The notes: generated by a model from the sequence alone, not told the origin. A stretch of 64,000 nt of DNA from Streptomyces spiramyceticus (GCF_028807635.1 NZ_JARBAX010000001.1:1563001-1627000); one strand, 5' to 3'; numbered from the stretch's first letter, positions 16,187 through 27,491 are shown. Numbers and translations: made by a program.

Positions 16187-17347
16187 TCAGCCGGTTATGC
16201 CGGCGGTCAGCAGCTCCACGAAGCCGACGTCCTCCCGCGCCACGCCGAAGGCCTCGGCGCGCTGCAGCGTGCGTTCGGCCCAGGCGCGGTGCGGCTTCAC
16301 TTCGTTCATCTTGTTCGTGTACGCGGAACGCAGCACTCCGCCGCCGCCCCGCTCGGGCCGCAGGATGTCCTGTGCGTCGCTGAATTCCTCGTGGCTGACC
16401 ACCGACAGCGCGTGCACGGGCAGGACGTGCGAGGGGTGGATGCAGGTCTTGCCGAGCAGCCCGTTGGCGCGGTCGAGGGAGATCTCCCGCAGCAGCCCGT
16501 CCATGTCGTGCTCGATGAGCGCCGCACGCAGCTTCTCCGCCTCCCCCATGAAGGGGCTGCGGCGCAGCTGCGGCTTGAACATCCGCTCCTGGACCCGGAA
16601 GTACTCCCACACGGGTCCGGTGATCGTGAACCCCGTGCCGTCGGAGCGCCCGAGCACATTCACCACGTCGGCGATGACGCCGGCCACGATCTGCACGTCG
16701 TACGCCGTCATGTCGGGCGCCCTGCGCAGTCCGTACGCCGAGCAGAAGTCGGTGACTCCGAGACGCAGCGCGAGCACCCGCTCACGGTACTTGTCGACGG
16801 TGCGGGCGATGCCGCGGAGCGTCTCCGCCCGGGTCTCCAGGTGGAGCAGCTGCGGCGATTCGAGGACCGGCATCGCGAACAGCCGTTGTCCGCTCTCGGC
16901 TTCCGCCGCCGCGAGCGCCTCCAGGAAGCCGACTCCACGATCCTCGGTGAACTTCGGAAGTACGAATCCGGACAACAGCCGCGCCGAGGGCCCGAGCCGG
17001 TGCACGAGGTCCGGGATCTGCTCGGGCTCGCGCACCCGGACGAACAGCAGCGGCGGCTCCTTGCCCCGCGCGTCGAGCTCCGCGAGCTGGCGGACGAGGT
17101 TCTCCTCGGCGTTGCCGACTTCCGCGTCGTCGATGGAATCCTCCAGGCAGAGCACCATGGAGACGACTCCGCGCCCGGCCTGCTTCGCCACGTCGTCGGC
17201 GATCCTCGGCCGCGTGGCCGGGCTGTAGAGCGTGGCTCCCAGGGCGGCCGCAAGCGTCTTCGCCGGGGACTCCGCATTGAACTCGCCCGGCGCCTGATGG
17301 AAGAGGCCGTCCCGGACAGAGCGCGGGATATGCCCGAAATGATGCAT
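16187..17347 (-). CDS. HpcH/HpaI aldolase or citrate-lyase-like protein
   Basis: 386 aa from ATG 17347. MVLCLEDSIDDAEVGNAEENL and the downstream LLFVRVREPEQI, FVLPKF and GKTCIHPSHV blocks match the CitE/HpcH-type lyase superfamily (TIM barrel with an acidic metal site, here ED in CLEDSIDD). It is the first gene of a leftward operon with the phosphoribosyltransferase fusion and the HAD gene (gaps 14 bp, then a 4-bp overlap). In Ter-associated operons such proteins are predicted to take part in making a nucleoside-like metabolite; this is comparative-genomics inference, not proof. Confidence 0.83.
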   Translation of the reverse strand: MHHFGHIPRSVRDGLFHQAPGEFNAESPAKTLAAALGATLYSPATRPRIADDVAKQAGRGVVSMVLCLEDSIDDAEVGNAEENLVRQLAELDARGKEPPLLFVRVREPEQIPDLVHRLGPSARLLSGFVLPKFTEDRGVGFLEALAAAEAESGQRLFAMPVLESPQLLHLETRAETLRGIARTVDKYRERVLALRLGVTDFCSAYGLRRAPDMTAYDVQIVAGVIADVVNVLGRSDGTGFTITGPVWEYFRVQERMFKPQLRRSPFMGEAEKLRAALIEHDMDGLLREISLDRANGLLGKTCIHPSHVLPVHALSVVSHEEFSDAQDILRPERGGGGVLRSAYTNKMNEVKPHRAWAERTLQRAEAFGVAREDVGFVELLTAGITG

Positions 17348-17534
17348 GAAGGTCCCCCCGTGCTGCCGCAATGGCCTGTCGACGTGTGGCCGGTAATAGT
17401 ACGTAGGGGAGGGTGTCAAGAGTTCCCCAGGTGGATGAATTCCAGGTAACTCGGGTGCAAGGTCCACTCCGCCGGAGGTACCGAACAGGCCCCCGCGTTG
17501 TCCGTACCAGCAGCGGGAAGGCAGGATGAAGGGC
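17348..17534. promoter_or_regulatory. Divergent promoter region, lyase operon and TerD
   Basis: This 187-bp gap separates the leftward lyase operon from the rightward TerD gene and must hold both promoters. It contains an AT-richer patch around 17390-17415 (GGTAATAGTACGTAGGGG). I see no clear operator palindrome. Confidence 0.5.
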
Positions 17535-18359
17535 ATGACGCACGCGATGCTGAAGGGCTCGAACGTCCCGCTCGATGCGACGGCCGTACGGGCCGTACTG
17601 CGCTGGACCCCGGGCCCCGACGTCCCAGAAGTGGACGCCTCGGCTCTGCTGCTCGGCGTCGACCGGCGCGTGCGCTCCGACGAGGACTTCGTCTTCTACA
17701 ACCAGCCCCGCCACCCCTCCGGCCTGGTCCGTAGCCTGGGCAAGAAGCGGCTCCCGGACTGTGTCACCGACTCGGTGCAGACGGACCTGGCGACGCTCGA
17801 ACCCGCCGTGGACCGGGTCCTGATAGTCGCCTCCACGGACGACGTCCCGTTCGAGCGCGTACGGGACCTGCGTATCGAGGTGTACGACGCCACGGCGGCC
17901 GGCAGCGGCGAGCCGCTCGCGTACTTCGAGGTCAGACCGGAGACCGGTGCGGAGACCGCGCTGATCTGCGGTGAGCTGTACCGGCGCGGCGAGGGCTGGA
18001 AGTTCCGGGCGCTGGGCGAGGGCTACTCGAACGGTCTGATCGGGCTGGCCACCGACCACGGCATCTCCGTGGACGAGACAGGGAACGAGAGCGAGCCCGA
18101 GGGAACTGCCGCGGCAGCAGAGCCCGCACCGGCCTCCGAGCCCTCGGCGCCTCCCGTCCAGCCCGCCGAGCCCGCGTACGGCTACCCTCAGCCCGCCACG
18201 CCTCCGCCGGCACCCGCACCTGCCCCGGCCTACGGCTACCCCCAGGCAGCGACGACACAGCCCGCCTACGGCTACCCGCAGCCGGCCGCCGCCGCTGCCT
18301 TCGCGCCGGACCCGAACTTCAGGCTGCCGCCGCAGGGCCCCCAGTTCGTCCGCCCCTAG
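17535..18359 (+). CDS. TerD-domain protein with proline-rich tail
   Basis: 274 aa from MTHAMLKGSN (an ATG nine bases upstream is also possible). The TerD domain covers about 1-175: LRWTPGP...VDASALLLG, DEDFVFYNQPRHPSG, VEVYDATAAGSGEPLAYFEV-like text and GEGWKFRALGEGYSNGLIGLA. TerD domains bind calcium through acidic loops and are induced by stress in Streptomyces. The tail (about 185-274) is Ala/Pro-rich, predicted disordered, with three AYGYPQ repeats. It is divergent from the lyase operon and probably works with it. Confidence 0.85.
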   Translation: MTHAMLKGSNVPLDATAVRAVLRWTPGPDVPEVDASALLLGVDRRVRSDEDFVFYNQPRHPSGLVRSLGKKRLPDCVTDSVQTDLATLEPAVDRVLIVASTDDVPFERVRDLRIEVYDATAAGSGEPLAYFEVRPETGAETALICGELYRRGEGWKFRALGEGYSNGLIGLATDHGISVDETGNESEPEGTAAAAEPAPASEPSAPPVQPAEPAYGYPQPATPPPAPAPAPAYGYPQAATTQPAYGYPQPAAAAAFAPDPNFRLPPQGPQFVRP

Positions 18360-18381
18360 GGCGGAGGACAGTGAACCTCTG

Positions 18382-19119
18382 TCAGGTCTTCGCCTTGTAG
18401 CCGCGCCCCCACTGAAGGCCCCACCCGTACAGCCGGTCGAGCTCCGCCTGGAAGCCGTAGACGAACTTCACCTCGCGCCGCACCACCAGATCGCCCTTGA
18501 CGTTCTCGACGGTGAAGACCGCGCACGAACGCGCTTGCGGAGCACGCTCGTCGAGCTCGATCTCGATCCGCGGGCCGTTGCTCGGGAAGAGCGTGACCAC
18601 GGCGTGCGTACGGTCGAAGGCCGGCGTCTGGTCGTAGATGTACACGAAGACCAGTAGTCGCTTTATCGACTCGCGCTGGTCGAGGTTCACATAGATCGTC
18701 TCGCCCGACGGGGCGCCGAACCGGTCGTCGCCGCTGAGCTTGATGTACGGCGGCGCGTTCAGGCTGCCGAAGAAGCTGCCCAGCGGCTGCACCACGCCCT
18801 TCGTGCCGTCCGCCAGCTCGTACAGGCAGCCCAGGTCGAGGTCGACATTGACCACGCCCTGGGTGTGCGCCTGGACCGCTTCCGGCTGGAAGAACTTGAA
18901 CGGCCGCCGCCAGACGCTGCCGCCGCGCCGCTGCCTGCCCCCGATGTCGGAAGTCCGCATCCGCCAGGACAGGTTGACCCGCAGATTGCCGCTGTCGGCG
19001 CCCTGCTTGCTGAGCGAGACCGTCGGGTGCCGCTTGGTCAGTTCGATCGCGTTGGTTGCCGCACTGCCGGACGCGAACTGCTCCGCCCTGTCCCGTCGCA
19101 GGCTGTCCCAGAAAGCCAT
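18382..19119 (-). CDS. TerA-like (TerD superfamily) protein
   Basis: 245 aa, ATG start. MAFWDSLRRDRAEQF leads into TVSLSKQGADSGNLRVNLSW, a TerD-like first strand with a changed calcium loop, then VNVDLDLGCLYELADGTKGVVQPLG and FVYIYDQTPAFDRTHAVV. This resembles TerA/TerD-superfamily proteins that lack the canonical GLGWD-DLDAS calcium site but keep D-L-D-L. It lies between convergent TerD and the DUF475 gene, all of the Ter type. A scaffold or sensor role in the same membrane-associated complex is plausible. Confidence 0.72.
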   Translation of the reverse strand: MAFWDSLRRDRAEQFASGSAATNAIELTKRHPTVSLSKQGADSGNLRVNLSWRMRTSDIGGRQRRGGSVWRRPFKFFQPEAVQAHTQGVVNVDLDLGCLYELADGTKGVVQPLGSFFGSLNAPPYIKLSGDDRFGAPSGETIYVNLDQRESIKRLLVFVYIYDQTPAFDRTHAVVTLFPSNGPRIEIELDERAPQARSCAVFTVENVKGDLVVRREVKFVYGFQAELDRLYGWGLQWGRGYKAKT

Positions 19120-19161
19120 CCCACCCCCAGGTGTCTCGTAAAGCCGCGGGACTCACGCCGC

Positions 19162-19197
19162 GGGGCGGCCGCGAGGCCAATGCCTCGTGACCGCCCC
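19162..19197 (-). terminator. Terminator after the DUF475 gene
   Basis: GGGGCGG at 19162-19168 pairs with CCGCCCC at 19191-19197, and CGAGG with CCTCG inside, giving a two-part stem. It lies 48 bp beyond the stop of the leftward DUF475 gene and upstream of the TerA-like gene. Confidence 0.6.
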
Positions 19198-19244
19198 ACG
19201 TCAGAGCGTTCCTCAATACCTGCCGGGTCACACCATCTGCTGGG

Positions 19245-20390
19245 TCACACCCCGGACGAGATCTCGGCCTTCTCGCCGGGGGTGCCGTCACTTCCCCCGC
19301 CGGCAGCGATCTTTTTGTTGCGGTGCAGTGAGGACCAGAACGACGCGGCGATCAGGAAGACCCCGACAAGACCGGTGATGATCTCGCTGATCTCGTGCTC
19401 GATGGTGACGAGCAGGATGACCGCGAGCGCGCCGATCGCGTAGTGCGCACCGTGCTCCAGGAAGACGTAGTCGTCAAGGGTGCCCTGGCGGACCAGGTAG
19501 ACCGTGAGCGAACGTACGTACATCGCGCCGATGCCGAGGCCGAGCGCCATCCAGAAGATGTGGTTCGTAATCGCGAAGGCGCCGATGACACCGTCGAACG
19601 AGAAGGACGCGTCGAGGACTTCCAGGTAGAGGAAGAGGAAGAACGCGGCCTTGCCCGCGAGGCCGACCACGGAAACGGGCTTGCCCTCCGCCTTGGCCTT
19701 CTCCTCCTCCTCGTGCTCCCGCTCCTCTTCCTCTTCGATCTTGTTCTCGAAGTGGCCGGAGAGGCCGCCGACAATGAGGTACGTGATCAGGCCGGCGACG
19801 CCGGAGAGCAGGACGGTGTCCGACTTGTCCAGGTAGCCCGTGCTGGTGTGCGCGTGCTGGGCGAAGGTCATCGCCGTGACCATCAGGACGATCAGCGCGA
19901 TGCAGACCGACAGCATGTCGATCTTGCCGAGCCTGGCCAGCGGACGCTCCAGCCAGCCCAGCCACTTGATGTCGCGCTCCTGGAAAATGAAGTCCAGGAA
20001 GATCATCAACAGGAACATGCCACCGAAGGCGGCGATCGCCGGGTGGGCGTCCGTGACCAGCGACTCGTACTGATCGGGATTGTCCATCGCCAGCTCGATC
20101 GCTTCGATCGGGCCGACCTTGGCGCTGATGGCGACGATGGCTACGGGGAAGATCAGCCGCATACCGAACACGGCGACCAGGATGCCGATGGTGAGGAAGA
20201 TCTTCTGCCAGAAGGCATTCATCTTCTTCAGGATTCCGGCGTTGACCACCGCGTTGTCGAAGGACAGTGAGATCTCGAGGATCGACAGGATCAGTACGAC
20301 CCCGAACGCCTCCCACCCCCACTGCCAGGCGGCGAATGCCAGTCCGATTGCCGTGACGGCAAAGGACCAGCCGAAGGTTTTGAGAACCAC
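19245..20390 (-). CDS. DUF475/TerC-superfamily membrane protein
   Basis: 381 aa from a GTG with GGGG upstream. About eight to nine membrane helices, with SILEISLSFDNAVVNAGIL (about 35-53) and EVLDASFSFDGVIGAFAIT later; the acidic FDNAV and FDGVI motifs in helices are typical of the TerC superfamily and may bind metal. A charged cytoplasmic loop (EEEEEREHEEEEKAKAEGK) separates the halves. It is likely the membrane partner of the TerD proteins encoded upstream (50-bp gap), in a metal-linked stress system. Confidence 0.9.
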   Translation of the reverse strand: MVLKTFGWSFAVTAIGLAFAAWQWGWEAFGVVLILSILEISLSFDNAVVNAGILKKMNAFWQKIFLTIGILVAVFGMRLIFPVAIVAISAKVGPIEAIELAMDNPDQYESLVTDAHPAIAAFGGMFLLMIFLDFIFQERDIKWLGWLERPLARLGKIDMLSVCIALIVLMVTAMTFAQHAHTSTGYLDKSDTVLLSGVAGLITYLIVGGLSGHFENKIEEEEEREHEEEEKAKAEGKPVSVVGLAGKAAFFLFLYLEVLDASFSFDGVIGAFAITNHIFWMALGLGIGAMYVRSLTVYLVRQGTLDDYVFLEHGAHYAIGALAVILLVTIEHEISEIITGLVGVFLIAASFWSSLHRNKKIAAGGGSDGTPGEKAEISSGV

Positions 20391-20439
20391 TGGTTACCCC
20401 ATCGTGTAAGTACGGGTCTCCCCCGCGCCGTGCGCGGCT

Positions 20440-21015
20440 TTACGAAACGTTGACCCCGAAGTCTAGGGCGATGCCTCGGAGGCCCGACGCGTACCCCTGT
20501 CCTACGGCCCGGAACTTCCACTCGCCGCCATACCGGTACACCTCACCGAAGATCATCGCGGTCTCGCTGGAGGCGTCCTCGGAGAGGTCGTAGCGAGCGA
20601 GTTCCTGACCGTCGGCCTGATTCACCACGCGAATGAAAGCATTGCTGACCTGGCCGAATGTCTGGCCGCGATTGTCTGCGTCATGGATGGAGACCGGAAA
20701 AATGATCTTGTCCACGCGCTCGGGCACCTGGGAGAGGTCGACCAACAGCGACTCGTCGTCGCCCTCACCCTCACCGGTCAGGTTGTCACCAGTGTGCTCG
20801 ACGGAGCCCTCGGGGCTCTTGAGGTTGTTGTAAAAGACGAAGTACTCGTCGCCGAGCACCCGGCCGTTCTCGCACAGCAGTGCGCTGGCATCGAGGTCGA
20901 AGGGGGCTCCGGTGGTGGAGCGCGCATCCCAGCCGAGCCCGATCAGGACCTGAGTGAGGTTCGGTGCGGCCTTGGAAAGGGAGACATTGCCTCCCTTGGC
21001 GAGCGTAACGCCCAT
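20440..21015 (-). CDS. terD: TerD-family stress protein, copy A
   Basis: 191 aa; ATG with GGAAG upstream. [20 protein letters not shown] is the classical TerD start, followed by [46 protein letters not shown] and [15 protein letters not shown]; the acidic clusters form the two calcium sites of TerD. About 70 percent of positions match copy B by eye, so the two are tandem paralogs. It precedes the DUF475 gene in the same direction. Cytoplasmic, probably membrane-associated through TerC-like partners. Confidence 0.93.
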   Translation of the reverse strand: MGVTLAKGGNVSLSKAAPNLTQVLIGLGWDARSTTGAPFDLDASALLCENGRVLGDEYFVFYNNLKSPEGSVEHTGDNLTGEGEGDDESLLVDLSQVPERVDKIIFPVSIHDADNRGQTFGQVSNAFIRVVNQADGQELARYDLSEDASSETAMIFGEVYRYGGEWKFRAVGQGYASGLRGIALDFGVNVS

Positions 21016-21115
21016 GATCTTGCTTCCTCCCCGCGGTACGGATGAGTGGTCAGGCACGTCCGGCGCCGCACATCTCGCGTGCGGCGCCGGACGGGAAGGC
21101 GGTCTGGCTCAGAAC

Positions 21116-21691
21116 TCAGACGTTGACGCCGAAGTCCTGCGCGATGCCGCGCAGGCCCGAGGCGTAACCCTGGCCGATTGCCCGGAACTTCCACTCCGGA
21201 CCGTTGCGGTAGAGCTCACCGAAGACCATCGCGGTCTCGGTCGAGGCGTCCTCACTCAGGTCGTAGCGCGCGAGCTCCGCGTTGTCGGCCTGGTTCACGA
21301 CGCGGATGTACGCGTTGCGGACCTGGCCGAAGCTCTGCTGCCGTGCCTCGGCCTCGTAGATCGAGACGGGGAACACGACCTTGGCGACGTCGGCCGGCAC
21401 ACCGGCCAGGTTCACCTTGATGACCTCGTCGTCGCCCTCGCCCTCACCGGTGAGGTTGTCACCGGTGTGCTCGACGGAACCGTCGGGGCTCTTGAGGTTG
21501 TTGAAAAAGACGAAGTTCGAGTCGTTGGTGACCTTGCCCTCCGTGTTGGTCAGCAGGGCACTGGCGTCGAGGTCGAAGTCACCCCCGGTGGTGGTACGAG
21601 CGTCCCAGCCCAGACCGACGATGACCGCGGTCAGGTTGGGGGCGGCCTTGGTCAGCGAGACGTTGCCGCCCTTGCTGAGGCTGACTCCCAC
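21116..21691 (-). CDS. terD: TerD-family stress protein, copy B
   Basis: 191 aa, beginning at GTG 21691 so that the product starts MGVSLSKGG like other TerD proteins; GGGAGGA lies only about 3 bp upstream. An ATG at 21703 is in frame but has no ribosome site. [16 protein letters not shown] and [25 protein letters not shown] preserve the calcium-binding residues. Together with copy A and DUF475 it forms a leftward group (gaps of 100 and 49 bp) that may be co-transcribed or have internal promoters. Confidence 0.92.
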   Translation of the reverse strand: MGVSLSKGGNVSLTKAAPNLTAVIVGLGWDARTTTGGDFDLDASALLTNTEGKVTNDSNFVFFNNLKSPDGSVEHTGDNLTGEGEGDDEVIKVNLAGVPADVAKVVFPVSIYEAEARQQSFGQVRNAYIRVVNQADNAELARYDLSEDASTETAMVFGELYRNGPEWKFRAIGQGYASGLRGIAQDFGVNV

Positions 21692-21843
21692 GAGTCCTCC
21701 CATGTGATGTCGAGGGGCCGAGGCCCCCCCGTGTTGCGCTGGTATCGGATCAACGACTCGATCCTAGTGACCGGTTCCCGCCCGCAGCAGCTGCCAAGTC
21801 CCGATTTTTCGGCTGCGGAAGACAGCTCCGGGGCCGGTGGGTC

Positions 21844-22302
21844 TCAGAGGTTGTTGAGCGCCTTGAGGTACTCGTTCAGGTCGCGGGCGTCGGGCAGCGC
21901 GTTCACGACGGTCCAGCGCACCACGCCAGCCTTGTCGATGATGAAGGTGCCGCGCACCGCGCAGCCCTTCTCCTCGTCGAAGACGCCGTACGCGCGCGAG
22001 GCCTCACCGTGCGGCCAGAAGTCCGACAGGAGCGGGTACTCGAAGCCCTCCTTGTCGGCGAAGACGCGGAGCGTGTGGATCGAGTCGTTGGAGACGGCGA
22101 GCAGCTGCACGTCGTCGTTGACGAACTGCGGCAGCTCGTCACGGAGCGCGCACAGCTCGCCCGTGCAGACACCGGTGAAGGCGAACGGGTAGAAGAGCAG
22201 CACCACATTCTTCTCGCCGCGGAAGGCGGAGAGCTTCACGGTCCGGCCGTGGTTGTCCTTGAGCTCGATGTCCGGGGCCTGGGTGCCGACCTCGATCGCC
22301 AT
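21844..22302 (-). CDS. AhpE-type thioredoxin-dependent peroxiredoxin
   Basis: 152 aa. The peroxidatic centre PFAFTGVCTGELC has Pro39, Thr43 and Cys46, with Cys51 close by as a possible resolving cysteine; VLLFYPF and FVNDDVQLLAVSNDS complete the thioredoxin fold. The length and motif fit the one-Cys AhpE/BCP-like actinobacterial peroxiredoxins, which reduce peroxides in the cytosol. Being next to the Ter genes suggests a shared oxidative-stress theme, but nothing in the sequence shows co-regulation. Confidence 0.92.
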   Translation of the reverse strand: MAIEVGTQAPDIELKDNHGRTVKLSAFRGEKNVVLLFYPFAFTGVCTGELCALRDELPQFVNDDVQLLAVSNDSIHTLRVFADKEGFEYPLLSDFWPHGEASRAYGVFDEEKGCAVRGTFIIDKAGVVRWTVVNALPDARDLNEYLKALNNL

Positions 22303-22320
22303 GAAACGCCGTCCCTTCAG

Positions 22321-22378
22321 AGGTGATCTTTGCGGGTCTGTACGGGGTGATCTGTACGGGGTGATCTGTACGGGTGAG
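22321..22378. repeat. Short tandem repeats upstream of peroxiredoxin
   Basis: GGTGATCTGTACGG occurs in two exact consecutive copies and two diverged flanking copies (units of 15-16 bp) directly upstream of the peroxiredoxin start (22302, minus strand). Because it lies where the 5' leader or promoter would be, changes in copy number could alter spacing. Confidence 0.75.
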
Positions 22379-22393
22379 ACAGCCTACGCAAAG

Positions 22394-22423
22394 GGCCCCC
22401 GCCGACTGATGTCGGCGGGGGCC
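22394..22423 (-). terminator. Terminator after DUF3052 gene
   Basis: GGCCCCCGCCGAC at 22394-22406 and GTCGGCGGGGGCC at 22411-22423 form a perfect 13-bp stem with a TGAT loop. On the minus strand TTTGCG follows. Position: 57 bp past the DUF3052 stop. Confidence 0.85.
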
Positions 22424-22480
22424 TTGGTTCGCCTTGGGCGCAGCCTGCTCATGAGGAGTCTGCTCGGACGCGGCGGTGGC

Positions 22481-22909
22481 TCAGCGCTTTGCCTTCGGGG
22501 TCACCAGCCGGCCGGCGCTCCAGTCCTTGCCCGCGCTGACGGTCTTGGTCTGGGAAAGACCAGCCGTCTGGGCGGCCTCGCTGATGTCGCTGGGCTCGAC
22601 GTACCCGTCGCGGCCGGTCTTCGGAGTCAGCAGCAGCACCTGGCCGCCGTCCTCGAGCAGACCAATGGCGTCCACCAGCGCGTCCGTAAGGTCGCCGTCC
22701 TCGTCACGGAACCAGAGAACAACGACGTCAGCGACGTCGTCGTAATCCTCGTCGACGATTTCCTGGCCGGTGATGGCCTCAATACCCTCACGGAGTTCCT
22801 GCTCGACGTCGTCGTCGTAGCCGATCTCCTGGACCACCTGTCCGGGCTCGAACCCCAGGCGTGCTGCCGGGTTGGTCCGCTCCTCCGCGTGGTCCGCGGT
22901 CGCGCTCAC
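22481..22909 (-). CDS. DUF3052 family protein
   Basis: 142 aa from GTG 22909, which has AGGAGG six bases upstream. ARLGFEPGQVVQEIGYDDDVEQELREGIEAITG, then DDVADVVVLWFRDEDGDLTDALVDAIGLLEDGG and LLTPKTGRDGYVEPSDI, match the actinobacterial DUF3052 family: acidic, soluble, and of unknown function. The gene is divergent from aceE across a 470-bp region, an arrangement I recall as conserved in streptomycetes. Confidence 0.88.
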   Translation of the reverse strand: MSATADHAEERTNPAARLGFEPGQVVQEIGYDDDVEQELREGIEAITGQEIVDEDYDDVADVVVLWFRDEDGDLTDALVDAIGLLEDGGQVLLLTPKTGRDGYVEPSDISEAAQTAGLSQTKTVSAGKDWSAGRLVTPKAKR

Positions 22910-23379
22910 GGATTGCCTCCTGATCATGTTTTGGGGAATACCTTCAGTCCACGCGCGTGCGTGGGCGTTGGCCGTAGTCCACACGTGCGGGACCGATCGC
23001 GCAAGTACCCGGCCGTGGAGACAGCCGAAACGGTGACGGATAGGGCGGGTTCACCGCAACTCCAGACCCGGCCACAGGCCGTCCGGTGACTCATCCCACA
23101 CCCCATTCCGACACTTTTGTAAGCCTACGCGGCTTCGGTGGGCCGTTCGAGGGCGAACAGCCTTACGGAACGCGTGAACGTGTTGGGCGTAAGGTTGCGA
23201 TTTGGCCGGACCCATCCTCGGATCCATCCCCGGATCCATCCCCGGACCCGTCCTGGGGCTGACGACGAGCCTTCTCACCGGGCGGGGGTTACCCCTCGGT
23301 AGAGATGACGTTTGCGTTCCCGGGGTACACGATGGAGGCGGCGCGACACCCCTCACGACCCAACCAGCGAAGGAACAGC
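22910..23379. promoter_or_regulatory. Divergent upstream region of DUF3052 and aceE
   Basis: 470 bp without a credible gene. It contains an AT-richer patch CACTTTTGTAAGCC at about 23112-23126 and TACGGAACGCGTGAACGTGT near 23164-23182, candidates for promoter and activator contacts, and four 12-bp tandem units at 23208-23255. No assigned operator can be named from sequence. Confidence 0.5.
23208..23255. repeat. Four 12-bp tandem repeats upstream of aceE
   Basis: Units GGACCCATCCTC, GGATCCATCCCC (twice, identical) and GGACCCGTCCTG lie back to back in the aceE upstream region, about 125 bp before the GTG start. The 12-bp period is close to one DNA turn. Confidence 0.85.
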
Positions 23380-26112
<2,733 letters not shown>

Positions 26113-26127
26113 CCGCGGTTGTCGGTG

Positions 26128-26169
26128 GGAAGGGGCGGCGGGACCTCATGAGGTCCCGCCGCCCCTTCC
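26128..26169 (+). terminator. Perfect 42-bp palindrome terminator after aceE
   Basis: GGAAGGGGCGGCGGGACCTC and its exact reverse complement meet at a CATG centre, giving 21-bp arms without a loop, 15 bp past the aceE stop codon. The strong GC stem makes it a likely factor-independent stop, possibly bidirectional. Confidence 0.85.
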
Positions 26170-26205
26170 GCTCTTCCCTCGTTGCACGTTCCATACGATG
26201 CGGGC

Positions 26206-27000
26206 ATGAAGGTGCAGACGGCGCAGAGCCGGTGGGAGAAGCGCACGCAGGGGGTCCTGCTGTGGCTGGCGGTGGCATTCGCCGTCGCATACGCGGTGCC
26301 GATCGTCGCGCCCGACGCCAACGGCGCGGTGCGCCGGATATGCCTGATCACCGAGTGGGTGGTCTGGGGTGCCTTCGCCCTGGACTACCTCGTACGGCTT
26401 GCTCTGGCGCCCAGCAAGTGGCTGTTCGTGCGCAGTCACCCGCTGGACCTGCTCGCGGTGCTTGTGCCGCTGCTGCGCCCGCTGCAACTGCTGAGGCTCG
26501 TCGCCACCCTGCTGCTGGTCGGCCGACGCGCCATGGTCGCCCCCCAGATACAGCTGACGACGTACGTCGGGGGCGCGGTGCTCGGCCTGCTGATGTTCGG
26601 CTCGCTGGCCGTGCTGGAGGTCGAGCGCGGTGCGCCGGGCGGGAACATCAAGACGCTGGGTGACGCGGTGTGGTGGTCGTTCACGACGATGACCACGGTC
26701 GGGTACGGCGACCACTCCCCGACGACGGGGCTCGGGCGGATGCTCGCGGTGGGCCTGATGCTGTCGGGTATCGCGCTGCTCGGTGTCGTCACCGCGAACA
26801 TCGCGGCCTGGTTCATCTCCCGCTTCGAGCGGGACGACGTCGAGGAGCGCCGTCAGACGGCGCTCCTCGAAGCGTTGACCGCGGAGGTGCGGGAACTGCG
26901 GGCGGAGGTCGGCCGGCTTTCGGGCGGGGCTGCGGCGCAGGTGCCCGCTCAGGGGGCCGACCCGGTTGCGCCCGCCGCGGACCGGCCTGCGGCCCGCTGA
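26206..27000 (+). CDS. Voltage-gated-type potassium channel
   Basis: 264 aa from ATG 26206. Several helices: LLWLAVAFAVAYAVPIVAP, a charged segment like a minimal S4 (LRPLQLLRLVATLLLVGRR), then a pore loop with selectivity filter TVGYGD (164-169) and a final helix MLSGIALLGVVTANIAAWFI. The C-terminus (about 205-264) is a short coiled coil (RRQTALLEALTAEVRELRAEVGRL) likely to tetramerise the channel. Small Kv-like prokaryotic channels of this layout conduct potassium. No ribosome site is obvious, so translation may begin a few codons upstream. Confidence 0.9.
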   Translation: MKVQTAQSRWEKRTQGVLLWLAVAFAVAYAVPIVAPDANGAVRRICLITEWVVWGAFALDYLVRLALAPSKWLFVRSHPLDLLAVLVPLLRPLQLLRLVATLLLVGRRAMVAPQIQLTTYVGGAVLGLLMFGSLAVLEVERGAPGGNIKTLGDAVWWSFTTMTTVGYGDHSPTTGLGRMLAVGLMLSGIALLGVVTANIAAWFISRFERDDVEERRQTALLEALTAEVRELRAEVGRLSGGAAAQVPAQGADPVAPAADRPAAR

Positions 27001-27032
27001 GGGTCTCGGGCCGGTTCGCCGGAACGGCCCGT

Positions 27033-27395
27033 TCAGTTCTCCCACACCTTGAACGCCCTCACCCGGTAGGGAGATTGCGGCACCCACGTCCCCCCTCCCG
27101 GATACGTCTCGAACTCGCCCGTTTCCTCGCACTCCCCCGACTGGTACGTCGTCACCGGCCGCCCCGTCCGGTTGGCCAAGGACTGGGCGTCCGTGCCCGG
27201 TGGCAGTGGGACGCAGCTTTCGATGTCGGTGCCGGCCAGTTCGTGGACCTGACGCCCGCCCTTGAAGTCCGGTTTCGCCCAGAGACAGAGCTCGCCGGTG
27301 GCACAGCTACCGAGGCGCGGTGGTGCCGCGTGGGCGGTCTGCGGCAGGAGTGCCGCGACGGTCAGGATTCCGGCCGCGAGTACGGTCGTACGCAT
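27033..27395 (-). CDS. Secreted peptidase inhibitor (family I36-like)
   Basis: 120 aa from ATG 27395. A clean signal peptide (LAAGILTVAALLPQTAHA-A) is followed by a compact domain with ATGELCLWAKPDFKGGRQVHE, the beta-gamma-crystallin-like pattern of I36 metalloproteinase inhibitors such as SMPI, with paired cysteines near CATGELC and ESC...GECEE. Likely extracellular. The target protease is unknown. It is convergent with the channel gene. Confidence 0.75.
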   Translation of the reverse strand: MRTTVLAAGILTVAALLPQTAHAAPPRLGSCATGELCLWAKPDFKGGRQVHELAGTDIESCVPLPPGTDAQSLANRTGRPVTTYQSGECEETGEFETYPGGGTWVPQSPYRVRAFKVWEN

Positions 27396-27491
27396 CTGGA
27401 TCAACCCCCGTGTCGTGCGGATCAGTTGACTGCACACTGACCTGCGACGACGCGGGGCGGAAGGGGCCGGGGGACGTTCCACCCGGATAGG

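Noticed and set aside
17526..17534. Upstream ATG for the TerD protein
   Set aside because: Possible, but MTHAMLKGSN fits the family start better; the difference is three residues.
12769..21691. Annotating the cluster as a proven tellurite resistance operon
   Set aside because: TerD and TerC-like proteins are widespread stress proteins; the sequence does not show tellurite resistance.
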